Assembly (NCBI GenBank): GCA_964604825.1 | Contig: CAZSAL010000012.1 | Location: 1 to 57,984, forward strand | Source of the DNA: CAZSAL01 sp964604825 | Lineage (GTDB): Bacteria; Elusimicrobiota; Elusimicrobia; 2-01-FULL-59-12 | Length of the DNA: 57,984 nucleotides | Direction of reading: 5' to 3' | Shown: piece by piece, positions 6,987 to 15,498 of the stretch | How the letters are laid out: every line of letters begins with the position of its first letter | How positions within the stretch are numbered: position 1 is the first letter of the stretch | The notes under the pieces: generated by a model | What the model was told of the DNA's origin: nothing | Seen by the model: only the letters and a program-made list of their open reading frames with translations | Database searches by the model: none | Translations under genes and position numbers: made by a program

Positions 6987-8612
6987 ATGGCAAAACAACT
7001 CAAATATCAGGATCAGGCCAGCGCAGCGGTCCGAGCCGGCGTGGACAAATTAGCCAACGCCGTCAAAGTTACGATGGGTCCAAAAGGCCGCTACGTCGTG
7101 CTCGATAAGAAATTCGGTTCGCCCACCGTGACCAACGACGGCGTGACCATCGCGAAGGAAGTTGAACTGGAAGACCCGTTTGAAAACATGGGCGCCCAGC
7201 TCGTCCGCGAAGTCGCCTCGAAGACGAACGATGTCGCCGGTGATGGAACCACCACTGCGACCGTGCTCGCACAGGCGATCATCACCGAAGGCTTCCGAAA
7301 CATTACCGCCGGCGCGAACGCTATGCACATTAAGCGCGGCATCGGCAAAGCCGTTGAAGCCGTCGTGGCTGAAATTAAGAAGATGTCCAAACCGGTTAAA
7401 GAGCAGGAGATCGAGCAGGTCGCGACCATCTCCGCCAATGATAAGGAAATCGGCAGCCTCATCGCCAAAGCGATGAAGGAAGTCGGCAAAGACGGCGTCA
7501 TCACCGTCGAAGAAGGCAAATCGGCAAAGACCGAAATCGAAGTCGTGCAGGGCATGAAATTCGATCGCGGTTATGTCTCGCCCTACTTCATTACGGACCC
7601 GGAACGCATGGAAACCGTGCTGGAAGACGCGGCGGTCATTGTCACCGATAAGAAAGTCAGCGCCTTGAACGAACTGCTCCCTTTCCTCGAGAAACTTCTC
7701 GCGCAGGGGAATCGGCCGTTCCTCATCATCGCAGAAGAAGTCGATGGCGAAGCGATGGCAACGCTTGTAGTCAACAAGCTGCAGGGCCGCCTGAAATGCG
7801 TAGCCGTAAAGGCTCCCGGTTTCGGCGATCGCCGCAAGGAAATGCTGCAGGATATCGCTATCCTGACCGGCGCGCAGGTTATTTCGGAAGAGCTGGGTGT
7901 AAAGCTTGAAAAGGCAGAGCCTTCCATGGCCGGCAGCGCGAAGCGCATAATCGTTGATAAGGAAAATACCACGATCGTCAACGGCGCGGGCGACAAAAAA
8001 ACCGTTGAGAAGCGCATTGGTCAAATCAAAAAGCAGATCGAGGACTCGACCTCGGACTACGATAAGGAAAAATTACAGGAACGCCTGGCGAAGCTGTCCG
8101 GCGGCGTCGCTCTCATTAAAGCAGGCGCGTCCACCGAGACGGAAATGAAAGCCAAGAAGTACAAGATCGAGGACGCCATGCACGCGACCCGCGCGGGCGT
8201 TGAAGAAGGTATTGTCTCCGGAGGTGGCGTCGCGCTTCTGCGCGCGTCCGATGTACTGAAGAACGTGAAAGGCGATGACCAGGATGAGCAGACCGGAATC
8301 AACATCGTCCGCAGTGCGCTCGAGCATCCCATCCGCCAGATCGCCGAAAATGCCGGCGCCGATGGAGCAGTTGTCGTGGACAAAGTCCGCGCCAACTCAG
8401 ACATCAACTTCGGGCTGAATGCCGACACGATGCAATACTGCGACCTCTTGAAGGCTGGTGTTGTGGACCCCGCTAAAGTGGTCCGCACGGCGCTGGAGAA
8501 CGCCTCATCGATCGCGAGCCTGCTTCTGACAACGGAAGTCCTCATTACGGACATTCCGGAAAAGAAACCTGCGGCTCCGGCAGGAATGCCGAATCCGGCG
8601 GAAATGTACTAG
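6987..8612 (+). CDS. groEL: Chaperonin GroEL
   Basis: 541 residues, full length. Nucleotide-binding motifs KVTMGPKGRYVVLDK, DGVTIAKEVELEDPFENMGA and NDVAGDGTTTATVLAQAII are present, as is the GGGVALLRA segment. The protein folds substrates inside a double-ring cage. The usual C-terminal GGM repeats are missing and replaced by PAAPAGMPNPAEMY. Base composition is slightly richer in C-ending codons than the neighbours, as expected for a highly expressed gene. It ends 24 bases before a strong terminator. Confidence 0.97.
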   Translation: MAKQLKYQDQASAAVRAGVDKLANAVKVTMGPKGRYVVLDKKFGSPTVTNDGVTIAKEVELEDPFENMGAQLVREVASKTNDVAGDGTTTATVLAQAIITEGFRNITAGANAMHIKRGIGKAVEAVVAEIKKMSKPVKEQEIEQVATISANDKEIGSLIAKAMKEVGKDGVITVEEGKSAKTEIEVVQGMKFDRGYVSPYFITDPERMETVLEDAAVIVTDKKVSALNELLPFLEKLLAQGNRPFLIIAEEVDGEAMATLVVNKLQGRLKCVAVKAPGFGDRRKEMLQDIAILTGAQVISEELGVKLEKAEPSMAGSAKRIIVDKENTTIVNGAGDKKTVEKRIGQIKKQIEDSTSDYDKEKLQERLAKLSGGVALIKAGASTETEMKAKKYKIEDAMHATRAGVEEGIVSGGGVALLRASDVLKNVKGDDQDEQTGINIVRSALEHPIRQIAENAGADGAVVVDKVRANSDINFGLNADTMQYCDLLKAGVVDPAKVVRTALENASSIASLLLTTEVLITDIPEKKPAAPAGMPNPAEMY

Positions 8613-8636
8613 GCTTAACGAAAATTGACATAAGAA

Positions 8637-8670
8637 ACCCCCTGCCATTATGCAATGGCAGGGGGTTTTT
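8637..8670 (+). terminator. groESL intrinsic terminator
   Basis: ACCCCCTGCCATT (8637-8649), ATGC loop, perfectly complementary arm (8654-8666), then a T-run. A 13-bp stem and clear U-tract. Confidence 0.92.
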
Positions 8671-8703
8671 GTTTTTCAGGGCAAGTAAAAGTTTGTTAAA
8701 TAT

Positions 8704-8815
8704 TTATCCACAGGTTTTCCACAATTTGGTGTTTTCCCCTTTTTATTGAATTTTAGAGGCAATTTCACTATAATGATGCAACGTGTCAGTAGCGGTTCTC
8801 GATCAGTTATCCACC
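8704..8815 (+). other. Cluster of DnaA-box-like sites
   Basis: A perfect TTATCCACA at 8704-8712, TTTTCCACA at 8715-8723 and TTATCCACC at 8807-8815, all in the same orientation. They flank an AT-rich stretch between the groEL terminator and yggS. The last site is inside yggS. Could be a DnaA-regulated promoter, a titration site or chance; oriC is not excluded. Confidence 0.4.
8746..8774 (+). promoter_or_regulatory. yggS promoter, apparently leaderless
   Basis: TTGAAT (8746-8751), 17-base spacer, TATAAT (8769-8774). Only 8 bases separate the -10 from the GTG at 8783, so transcription should begin at or next to the start codon. No Shine-Dalgarno sequence can fit. Confidence 0.75.
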
Positions 8816-9469
8816 ATTAAAGAGCGTGTTTCAAGGGCGGCACAACGTTCTGGACGCTCTCCCAGCGCAATTTCTCTCCTTGTCGTTACCAAGACTGTGC
8901 CGGTTGAACGTGTCCGTCCGGTGATTGAAGCGGGTGTTTTGCATATCGGAGAAAATCGCGTGCAGGATGCGCTCGCAAAATATGGCGATGCTGCCGGGCG
9001 AAAGGTTCTGCCTGACGCAATTCAGCTTCATTTGATAGGCCATCTGCAGTCCAATAAAGCAAAGAAGGCGGCGAACCTTTTTGATGTTATACAGTCGCTC
9101 GACAGCACGGAACTTGCAAATGATTTAAACCGCCATGCTCAGGAACAGAATCGCGTCCTGCCGTGTCTTGTAGAAGTGAAGATTTCTCCGGAGGCTACGA
9201 AGTTCGGCATGGAACCGGAAAAGGTGGAAGATTTTATAGCTGGCGCGGGTTGCTGGCCTTTCTTGAAAATCAAGGGGTTTATGGGCATTGCGCCTTATTC
9301 CAAAAATGCGGAGGATGCGAGGCCGTTTTTTGCAACGCTGCGGAAACTTTTCGAGAAGACAAAGCTTGAGATCCTGTCCATGGGCATGAGCGGCGACTAT
9401 GAAGTGGCAATCGAGGAAGGTTCCACCATGGTCCGTCTGGGAACGGCTTTATTCGGGGAGAGAGCCTAG
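8783..9469 (+). CDS. yggS: PLP homeostasis protein YggS/PROSC
   Basis: 228 residues. Family motifs are LLVVTKTVPVE (the Lys binds pyridoxal phosphate), HIGENRVQDALAK, LHLIGHLQSNKAKKA, VKISPEATKFGM, and GMSGDYEVAIEEGSTMVRLG with GTALFGER. YggS controls free PLP levels and often neighbours proC, as here. The GTG start has no ribosome-binding site and lies directly after a consensus promoter, suggesting a leaderless transcript. The stop overlaps the proC start by one base. Confidence 0.93.
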   Translation: MSVAVLDQLSTIKERVSRAAQRSGRSPSAISLLVVTKTVPVERVRPVIEAGVLHIGENRVQDALAKYGDAAGRKVLPDAIQLHLIGHLQSNKAKKAANLFDVIQSLDSTELANDLNRHAQEQNRVLPCLVEVKISPEATKFGMEPEKVEDFIAGAGCWPFLKIKGFMGIAPYSKNAEDARPFFATLRKLFEKTKLEILSMGMSGDYEVAIEEGSTMVRLGTALFGERA

Positions 9470-10284
9470 TGAAAAGACTTGCGATTTTAGGCGGCGGCAA
9501 TATGGGAGAGGCGATTCTATCCGGTCTGCTGAAATCGAAAAAATGGAAACCCTCGCAAATTATCGTCTCCGACGTCCGTGCGGAAAATCTCAGCCGGCTG
9601 AAAGAAAAATACGGGATCGAAACTGCGGCGCAGAATGTTGATGCGGTTAAACAGGCCGACATCATTTTGATCGCGGTGAAGCCGCAGCAGATCTCCGCAC
9701 TTATAAGCGAAATAGGGCTTTCAGTTTCCGCGCGCCAGTTGCTGATCACGATAGCCGCCGGAACTCCCACCGCGTTCATCGAAAGTTTTTGCCCGGCCAA
9801 ACCGCCGGTGATCCGCGTCATGCCCAATACGCCGGCCCTTGTAGGGGAGGGGGCTGCCGCTGTAGCACGCGGTCGCTGGGCCGGGGCGATGCACGAAGCC
9901 GAGGCGATAGGGATTTTTTCGACGATTGGACTGGCTGTGGCTGTTGAAGAAAAAAATATCGACGCTGTTACCGCGGTTTCAGGATCGGGGCCCGCTTACG
10001 CTTTTTATCTCGCAGAAGCAATGCAGGAAGCCGGCTGCGCGCTGGGGCTTGATCCGAAAATTTCCGATCAGCTTGTGCGCCAGACGATGAAAGGAGCAGG
10101 GCTGCTTCTGTCGCAGTCATCTGACGGCGCCGCCGTTCTGAGACAGAAGGTGACTTCACCCGGAGGCACTACGGAAGCTGCTATTAATGTGCTGGAAGCG
10201 GGCGGCGTAAAACAGAAAATTTTGGAGGCAGTAAGAAAAGCAAAAGATCGGGCTGAAGAACTGTCAAAACGCACCAATTCATAA
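9469..10284 (+). CDS. proC: Pyrroline-5-carboxylate reductase
   Basis: 271 residues, GTG start in TAGTG with the yggS stop. The N-terminal Rossmann motif is LAILGGGNMGEAIL. The family core is RVMPNTPALVGEGAAA and AVSGSGPAYAFYLAEAMQEA. The C-terminal VTSPGGTTEAAINVLEAGG is the dimer-domain signature. It makes the last step of proline synthesis with NAD(P)H, complementing proB upstream. DUF167 follows 22 bases later. Confidence 0.96.
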   Translation: MKRLAILGGGNMGEAILSGLLKSKKWKPSQIIVSDVRAENLSRLKEKYGIETAAQNVDAVKQADIILIAVKPQQISALISEIGLSVSARQLLITIAAGTPTAFIESFCPAKPPVIRVMPNTPALVGEGAAAVARGRWAGAMHEAEAIGIFSTIGLAVAVEEKNIDAVTAVSGSGPAYAFYLAEAMQEAGCALGLDPKISDQLVRQTMKGAGLLLSQSSDGAAVLRQKVTSPGGTTEAAINVLEAGGVKQKILEAVRKAKDRAEELSKRTNS

Positions 10285-10306
10285 TCCATAATCCAGGGGG
10301 GAAGGA

Positions 10307-10570
10307 ATGATCATTCGTGTAAGGGTAATACCCAAGGCGTACGAAAATGAAGTTGTGGGACGTATCGGCAGCGTCATCCGGGTAAAAGTTATGTCAAAGG
10401 AAGTTACGGAAAAAGCGAACAATGTTCTGATCAATTATCTGGCGGAATTTTTCGAAGTTAATCCTGGGAAGATTCATATCATGCGCGGCGAAAATGCCAA
10501 GGAGAAAATGGTCCAGATCGCCGGCCGGCCGGAAGATGAGCTTGAAGAAGTGATGGAAACCATCCCCTAA
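10307..10570 (+). CDS. DUF167/YggU family protein
   Basis: 87 residues. IIRVRVIPKAYENEVVG, then VIRVKVMSKEVTEKANNVLINYLAEFF and KIHIMRGENAKEKMVQI, follow the DUF167 pattern (V-x-V-x-P-x-A then K-V-x-A-x-P-x-x-G-x-A-N). The usual Pro/Gly of the second motif is replaced. GGGGGGAAGG precedes the ATG. Family members often sit with yggS, proC and yggT. Molecular role is unknown. Confidence 0.8.
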   Translation: MIIRVRVIPKAYENEVVGRIGSVIRVKVMSKEVTEKANNVLINYLAEFFEVNPGKIHIMRGENAKEKMVQIAGRPEDELEEVMETIP

Positions 10571-10606
10571 AATGCCGTCGCTCCGGCAGGATGCAGGCCG
10601 GGGTCC

Positions 10607-11662
10607 ATGAATATGAAACTACCTATCACACGAGCATTTATCTGGAAGAAGAATGCCCTGGCACTTCTGGATCAGCGGCATTTGCCGGATCGCCAGATCT
10701 GGCTGAACTGCAGGACCTGGCAGAAAACTGCGGAAGGTATACGCAGCATGGTTGTGCGGGGAGCTCCTGCCATAGGCTGCACCGCCGCCTATGGAATCGT
10801 TCTGGCATCACGGGCAAAGGTTTTTCGCCGGCTCTCTGATCAAAAGAGCGTTCTCCGGATGGCGCACAAAGGATTGCTTGCTGCTCGCCCGACGGCGGTT
10901 AATCTGCGCTGGGCGCTGGACCGCATGCAGGCGATCTGGCAGCCTTTTGAAGGAAGCTGCAGGGAACTGGCCGCGCGCCTGGAAGCTGAAGCTTGGTCTG
11001 TGGAATCGGAAGACCGGGAGTCAAACCGCGCCATGGGCCAATACGGCGCTGCTATTCTGCCGGGTTCCGCTACGGTCATTACGTACTGCAATACAGGATC
11101 GCTCGCGACCGCGGGTCTGGGCACGGCTTTCGGAGTCATCTGGACTGCGTTTCATCAGGGGAAAATCCGCAAGGCTATCGCTTCTGAAACCCGGCCCTAT
11201 TTGCAGGGTGCGCGGTTAACCGCCTGGGAACTCAAGTCGGAAAAAATCCCTTATGAACTGATAACAGACAATATGGCGGCTTATGTCATGAAAACTGAGC
11301 CGATTCACGCTGTGCTGGTAGGCGCGGACAGGATAGCGGCCAATGGGGATACCGCCAATAAGATCGGGACATACAGCCTGGCCGTTATTGCCAGGCACCA
11401 TGGCGTTCCGTTTTATGTCGTAGCGCCCCTGTCTACGATCGATTTGAAAACAATTGATGGATCGGAGATCCCGATTGAACAGCGCTCTTCGGAAGAGGTC
11501 ACCAGTATCCGCGGAAATCTCATTGCGCCTAAGGGAACCGTGGCCCGCCATCCCGCATTCGATGTCACACCCGGAAGCCTGATTACAGCTATAATTACTG
11601 AACAGGGTATGGCATATCCACCCTACGAAGATAGCCTCCGTGGATTATTCAAAAACCGTTAA
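10607..11662 (+). CDS. mtnA: S-methyl-5-thioribose-1-phosphate isomerase
   Basis: 351 residues. VVRGAPAIGCTAAYGIVLA, ILPGSATVITYCNTGSLATA (the Cys is the catalytic one), ETRPYLQGARLTAWEL and GADRIAANGDTANKIGTYSL (with the catalytic Asp) define MtnA within the eIF2B-like family. It converts methylthioribose-1-phosphate to the ribulose form in methionine salvage. No other salvage gene is nearby, so a stand-alone role is possible. Its last 23 bases overlap ileS. Confidence 0.94.
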   Translation: MNMKLPITRAFIWKKNALALLDQRHLPDRQIWLNCRTWQKTAEGIRSMVVRGAPAIGCTAAYGIVLASRAKVFRRLSDQKSVLRMAHKGLLAARPTAVNLRWALDRMQAIWQPFEGSCRELAARLEAEAWSVESEDRESNRAMGQYGAAILPGSATVITYCNTGSLATAGLGTAFGVIWTAFHQGKIRKAIASETRPYLQGARLTAWELKSEKIPYELITDNMAAYVMKTEPIHAVLVGADRIAANGDTANKIGTYSLAVIARHHGVPFYVVAPLSTIDLKTIDGSEIPIEQRSSEEVTSIRGNLIAPKGTVARHPAFDVTPGSLITAIITEQGMAYPPYEDSLRGLFKNR

Positions 11663-14234
11663 TCTTCCTAAGACTGATTTCCCCATGAAAGCCGATCTCC
11701 CCAACCGGGAACAGGCGATGCTGGCTCAATGGGAAAAAGAAGCAGTCTACGAGCAGTCCGTCCGCCGCCGTCTTGACCGGAAAGGCAGCAGGCAGTTTAT
11801 TCTTCACGACGGACCGCCCTATGCCAACGGGCATCTCCATCTGGGTCACGCTTTAAACAAAATCCTGAAGGACATTATCGTCCGCTACAAAACGATGGCG
11901 GGGTATTACGCGCCCTACGTACCGGGATGGGACTGTCACGGCCTACCGATTGAGCTCCAGCTCATGAAGGAACTCAAAGTTACAGACAAACATAAAGTGG
12001 ACCGTACCCAGTTCCGGGAACAGGCGAAAGCCTTCGCGGGGAAATTCGTCGATATCCAGCGCCAGGAGTTTAAGCGCATGGGAATCTTGGGCGACTGGGA
12101 AAACCCCTATCTCACAATGGACGAAGGATACAAACGCGTTATCGTCGAGACTTTTGAGAAACTAGAAAAAGAAGGGTACGTTTATCGCGGCAAGAAGCCG
12201 GTTTATTGGTGCTATGTGGATGAAACGGCTCTGGCCGAAGCGGAAGTAGAATATGAAAACGACCCCGGCCCTTCAATTTTCGTCGCATTCCCCGGCGCCG
12301 GCGGCGTGGAACTCGTCATCTGGACCACGACTCCCTGGACGCTTCCCGCCAATGTGGCTATTGCCTACAACCCGAATGAGCGCTATGTGGTTTTTAATGC
12401 CGGGAAGCGCGGTTTTGTTCTGGCAGAGAAACGTGTTGAAGAATTTTCAAAACTCACAGGTTTAACCGGCAACATCACTGGAGACTTCAATATGCAGGGC
12501 GCGTCCGCGCGGCATCCCTGGATCGACCGCCAGGTAAAAGTGCTGCCTGCCGATTTTGTCGCCATGGATACCGGCACAGGGCTTGTGCATATCGCCCCGG
12601 GACATGGCATGGAAGATTTTGTTCTAGGGCAGCAACAAAAGCCTGCGCTTCCTATTCTCTCTCCTGTAGACGACAGAGGCCGCTTCACGGAAGAAGTCCC
12701 GGAATGGAAAGGCGAGCATGTTTTTAAGGCCAATCCCCATATCGTCGAATTCCTGATGGGGAAAAACATCCTGCTTCACCATGAAGAAATCACCCATTCC
12801 TATCCGCATTGCTGGCGCTGCCACAAGCCGGTCATTTTCCGCGCTACAGAGCAGTGGTTTCTCAATGTCGACCATAAAGGGCTGCGCAGGCGTCTTCTTG
12901 ATGAGATCGAGAAGATCGATAAAAACAAAGGCTGGATTCCAGGTTACGGCAAGAACCGCATTGCCGGCATGATAGAAACACGTCCGGACTGGTGTCTTTC
13001 ACGCCAGCGTTTGTGGGGAACGGAGATCCCGGCATCTGTGCCGCAGAAAGAGCCGGATATTATTGACGTATGGTTTGAATCAGGTGTTTCCTGGGCCGCC
13101 GTACTCAAGCGGCGGCCGGAATTAAGTTTCCCGGCAGATATGTATCTCGAAGGAGCAGACCAGCATCGCGGGTGGTTTCAAACCTCGCTCATTCCGTCAG
13201 TCGCTCTGGAAGGCCAGGCGCCTTTTAAGACCGTGCTTACACATGGATTCGTAATGGACGGCGAAGGCCGCCCGATGTCGAAATCTCTCGGGAACGTGAT
13301 TTCTCCTGGAGAAATAACCAAGAAATTTGGCGCGGACATACTGCGCTTATGGGTAGCATCGAGCGATTACGGCGCAGACGTGCGACTGTCGCAGGAAATT
13401 CTTAAGGGTCTGTCGGACAACTATCGTAAAGTCAGAAATACGCTGCGTTATATGTTGAATAACCTGAGTGATTTCGATGCGACTCGTCAGGCGGTACCCT
13501 ATAAGGATCTGCCCGAAATTGACCGCTGGGCGCTGCACCGTCTGCAGGAAGAAATCCGCGATGTGCTGGCCGCCTATGAAACTTACCAGTTCCAGCGTGT
13601 GAGTTCACGGCTTGTAGGTTTCTGCGGCGGCGATCTTTCAAGCTTTTACCTCGATGTGATCAAAGACCGTCTCTACTGCGACGCTGCCGGTTCCCTATCG
13701 CGGCGCGCTGCGCAAACAGTTCTTTGTGCCGTAGTTGATGCGCTCATACGGCTGCTTGCTCCTATAATGGGATTTACTGCTGACGAGGCCTGGCGGTTCA
13801 TGGGGCATAAGGAATCCGTCGCTCTGGCGGATTTGCCTGTGGTGGATAATAGTCTGCTGGACTCCGCTTTGGTAGACCGCTGGAAAAAATTGTTGGACTG
13901 CAGAGAATCCGTGCTGTTGGAAATCGAAAAAGCCCGGACAGCAGGATTAGTCAAAGCGCCGCGCGATGTGAAGGTATTAATTAATATTCGTCCGGAGGAT
14001 ATGGATTATGTCTCATTGCTCCCCGCCATTTTTGGCGTCAGCCAGGTGGAGGTTAAGCAGGGGCGATCATCTTCCGGTCTGGAAATTGAAATAAAAAAAG
14101 CCGATGGCCATAAATGCGCCCGCTGCTGGATTTACAAAAATGATGTTGGAACGAATAACCGCTGGCCGGAGGTATGTGGGCGCTGTGCGGACGTTCTGGA
14201 AGACCTGGCCCGGACGGGGAAAATAACGGCATGA
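11640..14234 (+). CDS. ileS: Isoleucyl-tRNA synthetase, shortened
   Basis: 864 residues, GTG start inside mtnA. The HIGH motif is HLGH (67-70). WTTTPWTLPANVAIAYN begins the editing domain. The C-terminal zinc motif is CARCWIY...VCGRC. Two oddities appear. The KMSKS loop reads P-M-S-K-S (545-549). The segment of roughly 45-50 residues normally lying between SRQRLWG (about 457) and DIIDVWFESG is reduced to about 14 residues, which accounts for part of the shorter length. The frame is continuous, so this looks like a real deletion rather than a frameshift. lspA overlaps by 4 bases. Confidence 0.95.
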   Translation: MDYSKTVNLPKTDFPMKADLPNREQAMLAQWEKEAVYEQSVRRRLDRKGSRQFILHDGPPYANGHLHLGHALNKILKDIIVRYKTMAGYYAPYVPGWDCHGLPIELQLMKELKVTDKHKVDRTQFREQAKAFAGKFVDIQRQEFKRMGILGDWENPYLTMDEGYKRVIVETFEKLEKEGYVYRGKKPVYWCYVDETALAEAEVEYENDPGPSIFVAFPGAGGVELVIWTTTPWTLPANVAIAYNPNERYVVFNAGKRGFVLAEKRVEEFSKLTGLTGNITGDFNMQGASARHPWIDRQVKVLPADFVAMDTGTGLVHIAPGHGMEDFVLGQQQKPALPILSPVDDRGRFTEEVPEWKGEHVFKANPHIVEFLMGKNILLHHEEITHSYPHCWRCHKPVIFRATEQWFLNVDHKGLRRRLLDEIEKIDKNKGWIPGYGKNRIAGMIETRPDWCLSRQRLWGTEIPASVPQKEPDIIDVWFESGVSWAAVLKRRPELSFPADMYLEGADQHRGWFQTSLIPSVALEGQAPFKTVLTHGFVMDGEGRPMSKSLGNVISPGEITKKFGADILRLWVASSDYGADVRLSQEILKGLSDNYRKVRNTLRYMLNNLSDFDATRQAVPYKDLPEIDRWALHRLQEEIRDVLAAYETYQFQRVSSRLVGFCGGDLSSFYLDVIKDRLYCDAAGSLSRRAAQTVLCAVVDALIRLLAPIMGFTADEAWRFMGHKESVALADLPVVDNSLLDSALVDRWKKLLDCRESVLLEIEKARTAGLVKAPRDVKVLINIRPEDMDYVSLLPAIFGVSQVEVKQGRSSSGLEIEIKKADGHKCARCWIYKNDVGTNNRWPEVCGRCADVLEDLARTGKITA

Positions 14235-14719
14235 CTGAAACCAGACAATTTAAGTGCGCGCGCCACTTCTATGGAATGTTAATGCTGGCAGCGGTGATTG
14301 TGCTGCTTGACCGGTTCAGCAAGAGCTGGGTAATGACGCATTTTCGTCCAGGCGATTCCCGGGCTTTGACCAGGTTTTTCAGCCTCACTTACATACAGAA
14401 TACAGGAATGGCTTTTGGCTTGCTGCAGGGCAGGAATCACGCGCTTCTGATGGCGACGTTTATCATTCTCAGTATATTGTTTTACAGCGCGCGCGGGCTC
14501 AGCGAACGCGGCGGATGGCCGGGTTTTATCGGTATAGCTCTTGTAATCGGCGGGGCAATCGGCAATATCATTGACCGGATGCGATTTGACCGGGTGATCG
14601 ATTTTCTAGACTTCCATTTCTGGCCTGTATTCAACCTTGCTGATTCGGCTATCACTGTTGGCGCGGCTTTCATATTTTTGGGCGTCTGGCTGGGGAACCG
14701 TAGGAAGGTAGAGAGATAA
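14231..14719 (+). CDS. lspA: Lipoprotein signal peptidase II
   Basis: 162 residues from the ATG in the ATGA overlap with ileS. Four hydrophobic segments are visible. The aspartic-protease pair is present in GGAIGNIIDRMRFDRVIDFLDF and VFNLADSAITVG. LspA cleaves prolipoprotein signal peptides after Lgt acts. The next gene is lgt, overlapping by one base, so the two lipoprotein-processing steps are co-expressed. Confidence 0.95.
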   Translation: MTETRQFKCARHFYGMLMLAAVIVLLDRFSKSWVMTHFRPGDSRALTRFFSLTYIQNTGMAFGLLQGRNHALLMATFIILSILFYSARGLSERGGWPGFIGIALVIGGAIGNIIDRMRFDRVIDFLDFHFWPVFNLADSAITVGAAFIFLGVWLGNRRKVER

Positions 14720-15498
14720 TGCACCCGGTTTTATTTCATTTCGGTTTTCTTACGGTAAGAACCTACGGCGTTCTTATAGCCCTGGCTTTCCTGACCGGCA
14801 TCGAGGTTGTAAAAAGAGCCGCGCGGCGGCGGGGCATCCCCGATGTTTTTGTAATGGATCTGGCGGTCGTGGTGGTTCTGGCCGGTCTTGTAGGTGCGCG
14901 TCTGTTTTATGTATGCCTCAGCTGGCGTTACTATTCCCAGCATTTCCTCGAGATATTTAAGATCTGGGAAGGCGGGCTTGTTTTCTACGGCGGGTTTATC
15001 GCTGCGACGGCGGCGGGCATTATTTACGTCCGCAGGAACAAATTCCCGCTCGGTGTTACAGCGGATTGCTTTGCTCCGGGTATCGCCCTGGGCCAGGCGA
15101 TCGGGCGATTGGGCTGTTTTTTCGCCGGATGCTGCTACGGCAAGCCCACCAGCCTGCCCTGGGCTGTGCGTTTTTCCAATCCAGCGTCTTTGTCTCCCCT
15201 TGGGGTGGATCTCCATCCAACACAGCTCTATGAATCTGCCGGGGATTTCGCCGTTGCCTTGATCCTGTGGGTTCTGTTCAACCGCAGGAGGGATTCCAAC
15301 GGCCAATTCTTCTGGCTTTACGTCCTGCTTTACGGAGTATTACGTTTTCTGGTAGAGACGCTGCGCGGCGATGAACGCGGCGGGACGCTTGGCGGTCTTT
15401 ATCCTTCGCAATGCATTGCGCTGGCCGCGGTTCTGATTTCACTGGCCGTTCTCGTCGCACGTTCGTCGCACAGCCACCGGCCGAATCATGCCGCATAA
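14719..15498 (+). CDS. lgt: Prolipoprotein diacylglyceryl transferase
   Basis: 259 residues. Several membrane segments surround the signature GQAIGRLGCFFAGCCYGKPT, and HPTQLYES and RGDERGGTLGGLYPSQ are the other conserved stretches. It transfers diacylglycerol to the lipobox Cys. It sits in TAATG overlap with lspA and overlaps rluD by 11 bases. Confidence 0.96.
   Translation: MHPVLFHFGFLTVRTYGVLIALAFLTGIEVVKRAARRRGIPDVFVMDLAVVVVLAGLVGARLFYVCLSWRYYSQHFLEIFKIWEGGLVFYGGFIAATAAGIIYVRRNKFPLGVTADCFAPGIALGQAIGRLGCFFAGCCYGKPTSLPWAVRFSNPASLSPLGVDLHPTQLYESAGDFAVALILWVLFNRRRDSNGQFFWLYVLLYGVLRFLVETLRGDERGGTLGGLYPSQCIALAAVLISLAVLVARSSHSHRPNHAA

Noticed and set aside
7050..8024. 324-codon minus-strand ORF
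   Set aside because: Antisense to groEL; its long open frame follows from groEL codon bias.
8704..8815. Calling this oriC outright
   Set aside because: Only three boxes, genes on both sides run the same way, and no dnaA, dnaN or gidA nearby.
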